From positions 1-22,629 of IMG/VR virus record IMGVR_UViG_3300027659_000227: a stretch of 22,629 nucleotides of DNA. One strand, given 5' to 3'. Within the stretch, counting starts at the first letter, position 1. The number at the start of each line of letters is the position of its first letter. This DNA comes from a virus. This document shows, piece after piece, positions 8,501-15,159 of this stretch. The notes below the pieces were generated by a model, which had not been told where the DNA came from, ran no database searches, and saw only the letters and a program-made list of their open reading frames with translations. A program made the translations under genes and the position numbers.

Positions 8501-11500
8501 CATTCAATGTCGCGACATTTATATAAGTTGTGTTTCCTTGTAAATAAATGTTGCCGCCAACAATTAAATCTTGAGTAACGTTTAATGTGCCAGTTATAAC
8601 ACCGCCAAGTTTTAAATTTGAATTATTTGCTGCAGCATATGCTAGATTTGCTTGACTATATGCCGCATTTGCTTGACTGTATGCATTCTGGGCTGTTGAT
8701 TGTGCTGTATTAGCAGCCCCATAAGCATTTTGGGCAGTTGTCTGGGCAGTATTTGCTGCCCCGTAGGCATCTTGAGCAGTCGTTTGAGCAGTGTTAGCAG
8801 CACTATAGGCATTTTGAGCGGTGGTTTGAGCTGTATTCGCAGCTCCATAAGCGCTATTCGCTTGATTGTATGCATTTCCAGCTGTTGTCTGCGCAGTATT
8901 TGCCGCACCATAAGCATTTTGCGCTGTAGTTTGGGCAGTTCCAGCATTTGTTGTTGCTGTATTTGCTTGAGTATATGCAGCATTTGCTTGACCGTATGCA
9001 TTCTGCGCAGTTGTCTGAGCGGTGTTAGCAGCACTATAGGCATTTTGAGCGGTGGTTTGAGCTGTGTTAGCAGCATTATAAGCATTATTTGCCTGACCGT
9101 ATGCGTCAGCAGCACTTGCTCCACTCTGAGAGAATGAAATATTAGCGTTTCCGTTACCGCCATCAGAAACAGTTACTAATACAGAAGCACTATTGACAAA
9201 ATTTAGTTGCTTATTTGTTAATGTTGATCCACCATTAGCAGATACACGAACTGTATTTGCTGCTGTATTTGCTTGATCATAAGCATCAGCAGCCTGATTA
9301 ACTTTGATGTGCAATTTAGGTGTGTAGGCATAATTTGTAGGATTGCCTTGAATGTAGTAACTAGAGAGTGCGCTTGATACTGGCACTTTCCAATATACGA
9401 TTCCACTTGATTGTGCTTGCGCAGAATTGCCTGTTAAGACTGTTGATGGATAACCATTTGCGAAAAGATCATTGCTGACATAAGTTAAACCGCTGGTGAC
9501 AAATGCACCATTAATGGAATTTTCTCTGAGTGTGAATGTTGTATAGTATGTTTGCCCTCCAGATGAGTTGTAAAGAGCACCAAGTCTAAATGCAATGGTA
9601 TCACCAGAATTCACATACAGAGTTTGATTACCAACAACTCCATCAATAGAGTAGTATACTTGATTTGGTATACCAAAGTCAACAATTTGTTCTATTGAAT
9701 ATTCGCGTGTTGAAACTATATTTGCTGTGTAATATGCTGTGTTTGCTCGAGAATACGCAATTATTGCTGTTGATTGTGCAGTATTTGCTGCGCCATAAGC
9801 AGTATTTGCCTGCCCATAAGCATTCTGAGCAGTAGTCTGGGCTGTGTTAGAAGCACCATAGGCATTTTGAGCAGTTGTCTGAGCAGCGTTAGCGGCTCCA
9901 TAAGCACTGTTTGCTTGTCCGTATGCATTTTGCGCAGTGGTTTGAGCAGTTCCAGCATTTGTTGTTGCTGTATTTGCTTGAGTATATGCATTCTGAGCAG
10001 TTGTCTGAGCTGTATTAGCCGCTGTGTATGCGTTTTGGGCTGTTGTTTGAGCAGTGTTGGCAGCACCATATGCATTTTGCGCAGTGGTTTGAGCAGTGTT
10101 GGCAGCACCATATGCATTTTGAGCGGTTGTCTGAGCAGTTCCAGCATTTGTTGTTGCTGTATTTGCTTGAGTATATGCAGCATTTGCTTGACCGTATGCT
10201 GCATTTGCTTGACTGTATGCGTTTTGAGCAGTTGTCTGAGCAGTATTAGCGGCTGCATATGCGTTTTGAGCTGTCGTTTGTGCAGTATTGGCAGCATTAT
10301 AAGCATTATTTGCCTGACCGTATGCGTCAGCAGCACTTGCTCCACTCTGAGAGAATGAAATATTAGCGTTTCCGTCGCCACTATCAGAAACAGTTACTAA
10401 TACAGAAGCACTATTAACAAAATTTAGTTGCTTACTTGAAAGAGTCGATCCACCATTAGCAGATACACGAACTGTATTTGCTGCTGTGTTTGCTGCAATG
10501 TAAGCGTTTTGTGCTGTTGTTTGTGCTGTATTCGCCGCACCATAAGCAGTATTTGCTTGACCATAGGCATTTTGAGCGGTCGTTTGAGCAGTATTAGCAG
10601 CTCCATACGCATTCTGCGCAGTGGTCTGGGCTGTATTTGCTGCACCATATGCTAAATTCGCTTGATTGTATGCATTTTGCGCAGTGGTTTGCGCAGTATT
10701 AGCAGCACCATAAGCGCTGTTTGCTTGACCGTATGCGTTTTGAGCTGTCGTTTGTGCAGTATTGGCAGCTGTGTATGCTAGGTTTGCCTGCCCATAAGCG
10801 TTCTGAGCAGTAGTCTGGGCTGTGTTAGCAGCGCCATAGGCATTTTGAGCAGTGGTTTGAGCAGTGTTGGCAGCACCGTAGGCATTTTGGGCTGTTGTTT
10901 GGGCTGTATTAGCAGCTGTATATGCTAGATTCGCTTGACCGTATGCATTATTTGCTTGAGAGTATGCAGCAGCAACATCAGTATTTACAGCGACTCTATT
11001 TCCAAGCACAGTAATACTGTTCGCTTCAACATTCGCAACGAGAGTCGCAAGATAAGTATTAGCGAAGTCTACAACGTTACCAACATGCCCTTCTTCTGCT
11101 AAACCATCGAACAACTTCCATTTACCATCAGTAGCATCTCTAGCAAAACCAGTGTGTGCGTATGTTCCACCACTATTTTTGCCACCCATGAAACCAATAT
11201 CAACAGAATCTGTCAACTTGTTATTCGATGCAAGATAAATCAAAGAGTCTTCAACAGAATATGTTGAAACGTTGATGAATGTCGTGTTACCTTCAAGATA
11301 AACGTTTCCACCAATAATTAAATCTTGAGTAACGTTTAATGTGCCAGTTATAACACCGCCAAGTTTTAGATTTGAATTATTAGCAGCAGTATAGGCATTA
11401 TTTGCTTGCGTATATGCAAGGTTTGCTTGATTATAAGAATTTTGCCCAATTGTTGTTGCAGTATTTGCTTGAATGTATGCTAGATTCGCTTGATCATAAG

Positions 11501-13286
11501 CAGTATTTGCTTGGGATCGAGCAGCATTGGCTTGAGCATAAGCGTTCTGAGCAGTAGTCTGGGCTGTGTTTGCAGCACCATACGCATTCTGAGCAGTCGT
11601 TTGCGCAGCGTTAGCAGCTCCATAAGCGTTCTGAGCAGTTGTCTGAGCAGTGTTGGCGGCTGTGTATGCTAGATTCGCTTGTCCATATGCACTATTCGCT
11701 TGATTATGTGCAACTGTTATTGTTGGTTCAATTACAATATTACCAACCATTCCACTATGAACAGTGCACTGATAAACATAAGTGTTTCCACCAAGTTCAT
11801 AAGGAACTTTCCAGTATAATGAGCCAGAAACTTTGCCTTGAGCAGAAGAACCAGTGCTTACTGTTCCATCAGTTGCAACATGAGTCAGTCCAGTGTCATA
11901 GTTTGAACCACCAGATGAAACACGAATCGCAAATGGGTGACCAGCATTGTTTAAATTAAATGCAATCGTCTCGCCAGCACGGACATATAGTGTTGGATCA
12001 TCAACTGCAGAACCATACTGATCAAATCGATATGCGCTTGCGCCGTTGTTCGTAACATCAAGGCGAGTTACAGCAGGTTGATAATTTGAATTTGCTTGAG
12101 CATAAGCATTTTGGGCTGTTGATTGAGCTGTGTTTGCAGCACCATACGCATTCTGAGCAGTCGTTTGCGCAGCGTTAGCAGCTCCATAAGCGTTCTGAGC
12201 AGTCGTTTGCGCAGTGTTGGCTGCGCCATACGCTAGATTTGCTTGACCATATGCATTCTGACTTGTAGTTTGAGCAGTATTGGCTGCGCCGTATGCGTTT
12301 TGAGCAGTCGTCTGAGCAGTTCCAGCATTTGTTGTTGCTGTATTTGCTTGTCCATATGCGCTGTTAGCCTGCCCATAAGCATTCTGAGCAGTTGTCTGGG
12401 CAGTGTTAGCAGCTGTATATGCTAGATTTGCTTGACCATATGCATTCTGACTTGTAGTTTGAGCAGTGTTAGCCGCTGCGTATGCTAGATTTGCTTGGTT
12501 ATATGCAGCTGTAGAATCTCCTCCACCACCGCCAGCAGCTGCGAATATTGCGATATTTGCATTACCATTGCCAGAATCTGTTACAGTAATTGTAACATTG
12601 GCTGTGTTTACAAAATTTAATTGCTTCGAAGATAATGTGGATCCGCTATTTTGTGAAACTCTGACAGTATTAGCAGATGTATTGGCAGCACCGTATGCGT
12701 TCTGTGCAGTTGTTTGGGCAGCGTTGGCTTGGTCGTATGCTGGACCAGGACTATTAGCATATGCGCCATTAGCAGCAGCGTATGCTAATAGTGCTATATT
12801 ATATGAATTATTTGCATTATTAGCTGCTACAGCTGCAGTATTTGCTGAATTATTCGCAATGTTCGCAGCGACATTTGCTGTGTTAAGCGCAAAGACGCTA
12901 ATATTTAATACTGTGTTGACTGCATCTCTGGCATTTTTAACTGAGTTTGCAGTTGCGGCTTCTGTTGTGGATGTAGAATTAGTTGAATCAACTAATCTAG
13001 CACTGATTGTAATTGAATCTGTTTGCGCATTAGAAGTGATGTCTATTCCACTTCCAGGTAAAAGAGAAACTGCATCGTCTGTTGAGTCTGCAGATACTAT
13101 AGTTCCATTTGCGTTGATTGTAACAAATGTGTTGCCGCCAGAAAGTCGTTGAACACTATTTGAAGAATTTTTATAGAACAGATAACCATCAGCATAATTT
13201 AATGCCAATTCGCCGTGATCGAGGTTTGCTGCTGCTGGAACGTTACCTGATGCGCCAGAATTTTTAATTATAATTTTTGTTGGCAT
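5058..13286 (-). CDS. Giant modular tail fibre with cupredoxin-like domains
   Basis: A 2742-codon open frame without interruption. Residues 1-65 form an N-terminal domain (IIIKNSGASGNVPAAANLDHGELALNYADG) like those starting other phage fibres. About half of the protein is alanine heptads (AYGQANx, AYGAANT, AQTTAQN). Between them sit cupredoxin-like domains at about residues 404-524 and 1900-2020, a ligand-less relative at about 1195-1330, a LNVTQDL/SLIYLASNN module at about 636-765 and 1556-1686, and several copies of a 45-residue VRVSxNxGSxLxxKQLNFVN beta module. Residues about 2485-2585 (ETIDTFSATTYRSGKYQLQ, IVEYGKS, VRLRFT) are a domain familiar from marine phage virion proteins. The last 155 residues are acidic with repeated DLL/DLM motifs. 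It is a probable homotrimeric fibre. The ribosome binding site is weak, and the ATG is supported by the MPTxxxxK start shared with its neighbour. Confidence 0.85.
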   Translation of the reverse strand: MPTKIIIKNSGASGNVPAAANLDHGELALNYADGYLFYKNSSNSVQRLSGGNTFVTINANGTIVSADSTDDAVSLLPGSGIDITSNAQTDSITISARLVDSTNSTSTTEAATANSVKNARDAVNTVLNISVFALNTANVAANIANNSANTAAVAANNANNSYNIALLAYAAANGAYANSPGPAYDQANAAQTTAQNAYGAANTSANTVRVSQNSGSTLSSKQLNFVNTANVTITVTDSGNGNANIAIFAAAGGGGGDSTAAYNQANLAYAAANTAQTTSQNAYGQANLAYTAANTAQTTAQNAYGQANSAYGQANTATTNAGTAQTTAQNAYGAANTAQTTSQNAYGQANLAYGAANTAQTTAQNAYGAANAAQTTAQNAYGAANTAQSTAQNAYAQANSNYQPAVTRLDVTNNGASAYRFDQYGSAVDDPTLYVRAGETIAFNLNNAGHPFAIRVSSGGSNYDTGLTHVATDGTVSTGSSAQGKVSGSLYWKVPYELGGNTYVYQCTVHSGMVGNIVIEPTITVAHNQANSAYGQANLAYTAANTAQTTAQNAYGAANAAQTTAQNAYGAANTAQTTAQNAYAQANAARSQANTAYDQANLAYIQANTATTIGQNSYNQANLAYTQANNAYTAANNSNLKLGGVITGTLNVTQDLIIGGNVYLEGNTTFINVSTYSVEDSLIYLASNNKLTDSVDIGFMGGKNSGGTYAHTGFARDATDGKWKLFDGLAEEGHVGNVVDFANTYLATLVANVEANSITVLGNRVAVNTDVAAAYSQANNAYGQANLAYTAANTAQTTAQNAYGAANTAQTTAQNAYGAANTAQTTAQNAYGQANLAYTAANTAQTTAQNAYGQANSAYGAANTAQTTAQNAYNQANLAYGAANTAQTTAQNAYGAANTAQTTAQNAYGQANTAYGAANTAQTTAQNAYIAANTAANTVRVSANGGSTLSSKQLNFVNSASVLVTVSDSGDGNANISFSQSGASAADAYGQANNAYNAANTAQTTAQNAYAAANTAQTTAQNAYSQANAAYGQANAAYTQANTATTNAGTAQTTAQNAYGAANTAQTTAQNAYGAANTAQTTAQNAYTAANTAQTTAQNAYTQANTATTNAGTAQTTAQNAYGQANSAYGAANAAQTTAQNAYGASNTAQTTAQNAYGQANTAYGAANTAQSTAIIAYSRANTAYYTANIVSTREYSIEQIVDFGIPNQVYYSIDGVVGNQTLYVNSGDTIAFRLGALYNSSGGQTYYTTFTLRENSINGAFVTSGLTYVSNDLFANGYPSTVLTGNSAQAQSSGIVYWKVPVSSALSSYYIQGNPTNYAYTPKLHIKVNQAADAYDQANTAANTVRVSANGGSTLTNKQLNFVNSASVLVTVSDGGNGNANISFSQSGASAADAYGQANNAYNAANTAQTTAQNAYSAANTAQTTAQNAYGQANAAYTQANTATTNAGTAQTTAQNAYGAANTAQTTAGNAYNQANSAYGAANTAQTTAQNAYSAANTAQTTAQDAYGAANTAQTTAQNAYGAANTAQSTAQNAYSQANAAYSQANLAYAAANNSNLKLGGVITGTLNVTQDLIVGGNIYLQGNTTYINVATLNVSDPLLYLAANNNSSDTVDIGFIGAKNTSGVFSQTGLARDASDGKYKLFDGLPDVDHVGNVINFANSYYATLVANIEAQHLTVGGNTVATQANLTSAHNQANSAYGQANLAYTAANTAQTTAQDAYGAANTAQTTAQNAYGAANTAQSTAQNAYGAANTAQTTAQNAYGAANTAQTTAQNAYGQANLAYTAANTAQSTAQNAYGAANTAQTTAGNAYNQANSAYGAANTAQTTAQNAYGQANLAYTAANTAQTTAQNAYGQANNAYNAANTAQTTAQNAYGAANTAQTTAQNAYAQANSDYQPAVTELAVTNNGATAYRFDQYGSAIDDPTIYVRAGETIAFNLNNAGHPFAIRVSNGGANYDTGLTHVATDGTVSTGSNAQGKVTGKLYWKVPFELGGNTYVYQCTAHSGMVGNIVIEPTITVAHNQANSAYGQANAAYTAANTAQTTAQNAYGQANLAYTAANTAQTTAQNAYGAANTAQTTAQNAYGAANTAQTTAQNAYGAANTAQTTAQNAYGQANAAYGQANTAANTVRVSANGGSTLSGKQLNFVNTANVTIAVTDSGDGNANIAIFSIGGSGGGDSTAAYNQANSAYAQANLAYTAANTAQTTAQNAYGQANSAYGAANTAQTTAQNAYGQANAAYGAANTAQTTAQNAYGQANAAYGQANSAYGAANTAQTTAQNAYGQANSAYGAANTAQTTAQNAYGQANAAYGQANSAYGAANTAQTTAQNAYGAANSAASTVRVSQNNGSILSGKQLNFVNTATVTITVSDSANGNANISFTSVGAAANISVRDEGTQVASAVESINFVGDGVTTTATGSAVTVTIPGGGGGGSLSNIKVSQNSTGTLNANSINFVNTETVSVSVSAGVNGNANVSFNTTSSQNKYNTTTITTETIDTFSATTYRSGKYQLQVESLYGFAALEAMIIHDGTTANIVEYGKSTIGSNVGVFNADVSSGQVRLRFTANDPSTQISYYRNLLKFLRNNFVIDYLPEDLLYDKIIGDLMNAISSNLSNSDLLNVTDAFVNDLMNSGHVRNKNDGLVYDLLEGVTKISYNLNNSINHITPTDLLDEALTQTFDNLPAFDVMNSLTFTPTDFMLGYTTLGQDLMSGGAITRFDSADRNMGPDEDLDLMSNDDLREYSDLN
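5850..6280 (-). other. Tandem VRVS/KQLNFVN beta modules (last copies)
   Basis: This holds the final and most divergent copies of the 45-residue module with the core VRVSxNxGSxLxxKQLNFVN followed by VTVSDxxNGNANISF. Related sequences INFVGDGVTTTATG and INFVNTETVSVSV follow, separated by a glycine-rich PGGGGGG linker. The other copies are at about 6740-6915, 9107-9262, 10327-10482 and 12510-12675. Confidence 0.75.
7226..7590 (-). other. Cupredoxin-like domain, copy 2 of the giant fibre
   Basis: A domain of about 120 residues with RAGETIAFNLNNAGHPFAI, then LYWKVPFELGG and YVYQCTAHSGMVGNIVIE. The apparent type-1 copper ligands are H1944 (in GHPF), C2001, H2004 and M2007. The Cys-x2-His-x2-Met spacing equals that of the amicyanin loop. 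It is flanked on both sides by heptad repeats. Confidence 0.72.
8230..8625 (-). other. LNVTQDL/LLYLAANN module, copy 2
   Basis: Residues about 1556-1686: GVITGTLNVTQDLIVGGNIYLQ, DPLLYLAANN, DIGFIGAKN, DGKYKLFDGLP and ATLVANIEAQ. It is homologous to residues about 636-765 of the same protein and to the C-terminal half of the 497-aa fibre. It is a beta-rich fibre domain of unknown role. Confidence 0.75.
9299..9702 (-). other. Degenerate cupredoxin-like domain lacking copper ligands
   Basis: Residues about 1195-1330 follow the same plan as the two intact copies: QTLYVNSGDTIAFRL, a GLTYVSND strand, TGNSAQAQSSGIVYWKVP and a final KLHIKV. The GHPF histidine is replaced by a GGQTYYTTF stretch, and the Cys-His-Met loop is replaced by IQGNPTNYAYTP, so no ligand remains. 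Confidence 0.6.
10990..11385 (-). other. LNVTQDL/LIYLASNN module, copy 1
   Basis: Residues about 636-765: GVITGTLNVTQDLIIGGNVYLE, EDSLIYLASNN, DIGFMGGKN, DGKWKLFDGL and ATLVANVEAN. It is closely related to copy 2 and to the module in the 497-aa fibre, and marks a shared cassette of exchangeable fibre domains. Confidence 0.75.
11715..12078 (-). other. Cupredoxin-like domain, copy 1 of the giant fibre
   Basis: Residues about 404-524: VTNNGASAYRFDQYG, RAGETIAFNLNNAGHPFAI, LYWKVPYELGG and YVYQCTVHSGMVGNIVIE. The apparent ligands are H450, C507, H510 and M513, the His...Cys-x2-His-x2-Met set of small blue-copper proteins, with the amicyanin-length loop. No signal peptide is attached; the domain is embedded in the fibre. 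Confidence 0.74.
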
Positions 13287-13343
13287 TTAATAATTCGCTG
13301 TTGGTATTAGTTAAAAATTATAACGAAAAAACAATCACCAAAT

Positions 13344-13351
13344 TATTTATT
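13344..13351 (-). promoter_or_regulatory. Possible late promoter of the giant fibre gene
   Basis: The minus strand reads AATAAATA, one mismatch from the late octamer TATAAATA. It lies at the stop codon of the preceding 101-aa gene and about 58 nt before the giant fibre ATG, inside the largest gap between them. Confidence 0.35.
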
Positions 13352-13655
13352 AGAACTTTCCACCATTTAATTCTGAAAAAGTCACATTACCAGTAACATT
13401 GAGGTCATTTAACACATCAACTTTTGCAAGTTGAACATACCCATTTGATGCTCTAACAACTAAAGTAGAATTGCCATTAGCAAAACTAGCATTATCTAAT
13501 TTACGAGTATAATACACACCGCCAACATTCATCACACCATTTGCAGTATCACCAATAAACAACGTATTGCTTAGATAAGAATACGCCATTTCGCCATCTT
13601 GCAGCGTGTTTGGCGCTACATTCGATGTAGATCGTTTTATTTGCAATATAGTCAT
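13350..13655 (-). CDS. Small virion-type protein, fibre N-domain-like
   Basis: A 101-aa protein. Its start, ILQIKRSTSNVAPNTLQDGEMAYSYLSNTLFIGD, has the same plan as the N-terminal domains of the 497-aa and 2742-aa fibres (basic beta strand, then GExxxx and a short 'xLFIGD' strand). The end, LNDLNVTGNVTFSELNGGKF, looks like one turn of a fibre beta-repeat. It may be a minimal fibre or a fibre-attachment protein. The ATG overlaps the preceding stop by one base (TAATG), implying coupled translation with the 63-aa gene. Its exact role is unknown. Confidence 0.75.
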   Translation of the reverse strand: MTILQIKRSTSNVAPNTLQDGEMAYSYLSNTLFIGDTANGVMNVGGVYYTRKLDNASFANGNSTLVVRASNGYVQLAKVDVLNDLNVTGNVTFSELNGGKF

Positions 13656-13846
13656 TAAAACGAACCACCATCGCTAGTCGGTAGCGTTTGAACCTGATAT
13701 GTTCCAGTATTCGCATTATATACTAAAACTGCACCATCTGGCGCTCCTGCGCTCACGACGTCAACCAAATCAGAAAATCGATTTGCTCTTTTGTTTGAAA
13801 ATGTCACTCTACCGATTCTATTGTTCGATGTTAGTTTTATTTCCAT
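13655..13846 (-). CDS. Small virion-type protein, unknown function
   Basis: A 63-aa protein, MEIKLTSNNRIGRVTFSNKRANRFSDLVDV..., with a central GAPDGAVLVYNANTGTYQVQTL. The 'DGxxLxYNxxTGxYxxxxL' stretch is a common short beta motif in phage virion and fibre proteins. It is tightly packed: its ATG follows the 110-aa gene stop directly (TAAATG), and its stop overlaps the 101-aa gene start. Though short, it is supported by this packing and by continuity of the operon. I do not recognise a named family. Confidence 0.65.
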   Translation of the reverse strand: MEIKLTSNNRIGRVTFSNKRANRFSDLVDVVSAGAPDGAVLVYNANTGTYQVQTLPTSDGGSF

Positions 13847-14179
13847 TTATCGTGTTACCTGTGGAGTTACAATTAAAATGCCTTCAACAATTCTGGTTGA
13901 ATTGTTGGCAGTATCAGTCATTTTAACATCATATAGATATCTTCCAGCCTTTAAATTTGAAGTTGTGGCTGCACTCAGAAATAAATTAATATTTCCAGTA
14001 TTGGCATCCATTTTATTAACATTAATGTTAGCTGAAACGTTTGCTGAATAATACGATTTTCTTATGGAGCTAGCAAATGTGTAATTTGTGACGTTTAACA
14101 CATCACCATCATCACCAGTAATAGTAATTGATGTCTCAAATGTAGATCCTTGATCAATCATCAACTCGGCGTATGGCAT
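13847..14179 (-). CDS. Virion structural protein, Ig/BppU-like fold suspected
   Basis: A 110-aa protein starting AELMIDQGSTFETSITITGDDGDVLNVTNYTF, then SIRKSYYSA, LSAATTSNLKAGRYLYDVKM, and ending EGILIVTPQVTR. I recall similar proteins in many T4-like cyanophages. The pattern of an N-terminal 'DQGxTFxxxI' strand and a C-terminal 'GRYxYDVxxxD' strand resembles the N-terminal domain of baseplate protein BppU and related Ig-like virion domains. A perfect TATAAATA late promoter lies 26 nt before the start, with an AGGAA ribosome binding site. It is first in a tight run with the 63-aa and 101-aa genes and probably sits at the baseplate-fibre junction, which is inference. Confidence 0.78.
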   Translation of the reverse strand: MPYAELMIDQGSTFETSITITGDDGDVLNVTNYTFASSIRKSYYSANVSANINVNKMDANTGNINLFLSAATTSNLKAGRYLYDVKMTDTANNSTRIVEGILIVTPQVTR

Positions 14180-14204
14180 GGGAATTCCTAATTATTATAA
14201 TTGG

Positions 14205-14212
14205 TATTTATA
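14205..14212 (-). promoter_or_regulatory. Phage late promoter -10, TATAAATA
   Basis: A perfect minus-strand TATAAATA in the 44-nt gap between the glycosyltransferase gene and the 110-aa virion gene. It restarts late transcription right after the modification cassette. Another TATAAATA lies 87 nt upstream, inside the glycosyltransferase reading frame (14292-14299). Confidence 0.6.
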
Positions 14213-14223
14213 ATTACAAAATT

Positions 14224-15159
14224 TTAGACTTCCCAATCGTTTTCGCATGATGGCGAAATATTGTATGTTATAGCGCGTTTTTCCAATTTTCTATTTATAT
14301 AATCTACCCCAGAATATGCCTTATAGCTCTCCAATACTGAATCATCTAGATGCTCTAAAAATGCCTTAAATTCAATATCTGAAATTAATGCTCGTTGTGA
14401 TAAGATATCGTCTGAGACAACTGGGTTTACCGTTTGTTTTGATGTGTGCAGATTTGCATTTAAATAGTGATAGCAAGAAATTTCCTTTCCATGAAATAAT
14501 TTATACCCCGCAGCAAAAGAAGCCAAAGTCATTATCTGTTCTTCTCCATGAAAGAATATTTTCGGATTTATTCCAACATTTTGGAGCCAATCAGAATGAG
14601 TAAAGAAGTTGCCTGCAAAAACATGTATTGCTGGCATAACTGTTTCTGTTGCTGGGATATGTTCTCCATGAGCATATATCCAAAAATTTTTATTAAATTG
14701 ATAAAATTTGGCTACGGTTGCAACTCTTTTATTATGTTGAAGGCAGGGAGTATCATCGATAACCTCAAAATTTTTACAATTAGAGGATATAATAATTTTA
14801 TTTGTGTCGCATTTAGAAACTGCTTCTCTGTAATCATTAATGAGCATACGATCCCAATCAGGATCAAATACCATATGTGAATCTATTTGATAATAAAAAT
14901 CCTCATCAGTTAATTGTAAACTGTTAATATGCCGAGCCCATCCAACGCCCTCAGAATATTCTGGATCAATTCTTTTATATTTTACATCTTTTCTTTTTAT
15001 TAATTCTGGATAAAGCGTTTCAAGGCTTTTATCTATGGTATTCTGTTCAAAAATAGCATATGTCGCTTCATGTCTATTAGATTTAAATTTAATTAAACTC
15101 TCTATAGTATGATGCAACAAATTATCTCTATATGAACATATGCTTACAAATATTTTCAT
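14224..15159 (-). CDS. Glycosyltransferase, Skp1 GlcNAc-transferase (GT60/PF11397) type
   Basis: A 311-aa cytoplasmic glycosyltransferase with a GT-A-like plan. Residues 1-12 are KIFVSICSYRD, the start typical of the PF11397 'GlcNAc' family. GVGWARH (71-77) and YYQIDSHMVFDPDWD (89-103) follow, in which D93-S-H95 is the likely metal/sugar-nucleotide motif of the family. Later come FAGNFFTHSD (181-190), FFHGEEQIMTLASFAAGYKLFHG (202-224) and CYHYL. The best-known member is Gnt1 of Dictyostelium, which adds GlcNAc to hydroxyproline on Skp1. The gene overlaps the preceding one by 4 nt (ATGA). It is last in a cassette beginning with a prolyl-hydroxylase-like enzyme, next to a proline-rich fibre gene. 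Sugar donor and acceptor are unproven. Confidence 0.85.
   Translation of the reverse strand: MKIFVSICSYRDNLLHHTIESLIKFKSNRHEATYAIFEQNTIDKSLETLYPELIKRKDVKYKRIDPEYSEGVGWARHINSLQLTDEDFYYQIDSHMVFDPDWDRMLINDYREAVSKCDTNKIIISSNCKNFEVIDDTPCLQHNKRVATVAKFYQFNKNFWIYAHGEHIPATETVMPAIHVFAGNFFTHSDWLQNVGINPKIFFHGEEQIMTLASFAAGYKLFHGKEISCYHYLNANLHTSKQTVNPVVSDDILSQRALISDIEFKAFLEHLDDSVLESYKAYSGVDYINRKLEKRAITYNISPSCENDWEV

Larger units (their letters stand above)
6280..12760 (-). repeat. Alanine heptad repeat blocks of the giant fibre
   Basis: Long runs of 21-nt units encoding AYGQANx, AYGAANT and AQTTAQN heptads occupy approximately 6280-6735, 6905-7230, 7610-8220, 8635-9115, 9740-10330, 10480-10975, 11385-11712, 12085-12510 and part of 12660-12760. 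They total about 200 heptads by rough count. Alanines at heptad positions 1 and 5 give the 4-3 spacing of a coiled coil. Most units differ synonymously, but some tandem 63-nt units (for example 6376-6438 and 6439-6501) are almost identical in DNA, showing recent duplication. Confidence 0.88.

Noticed and set aside
8642-9163. Minus-strand frames of Leu/Met/Lys-rich low complexity (for example 8642-9163, 9761-10381, 4383-4589)
   Set aside because: They are shifted-frame readings of the heptad repeats and repeat the same codon pattern out of frame.
12466-13152. Long open frame on the plus strand (228 codons) and other plus-strand frames such as 6225-6704 and 9774-10358
   Set aside because: They are antisense shadows of the giant fibre, whose compositional bias (Ala, Asn, Gln, Thr codons) removes stops from other frames; they have low-complexity Ser/Cys/Ile-rich translations, no ribosome binding sites and no operon context.
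14195-14215. Apparent AT-rich hairpin terminator after the glycosyltransferase gene
   Set aside because: On checking, the two TTATAATT elements are direct repeats and not inverted, there is no GC stem or T-run, and the segment contains the late promoter octamer.
14292-14299. A further TATAAATA on the minus strand
   Set aside because: It lies inside the glycosyltransferase coding sequence; in AT-rich DNA a few such octamers are expected by chance, so it is not listed as a promoter.
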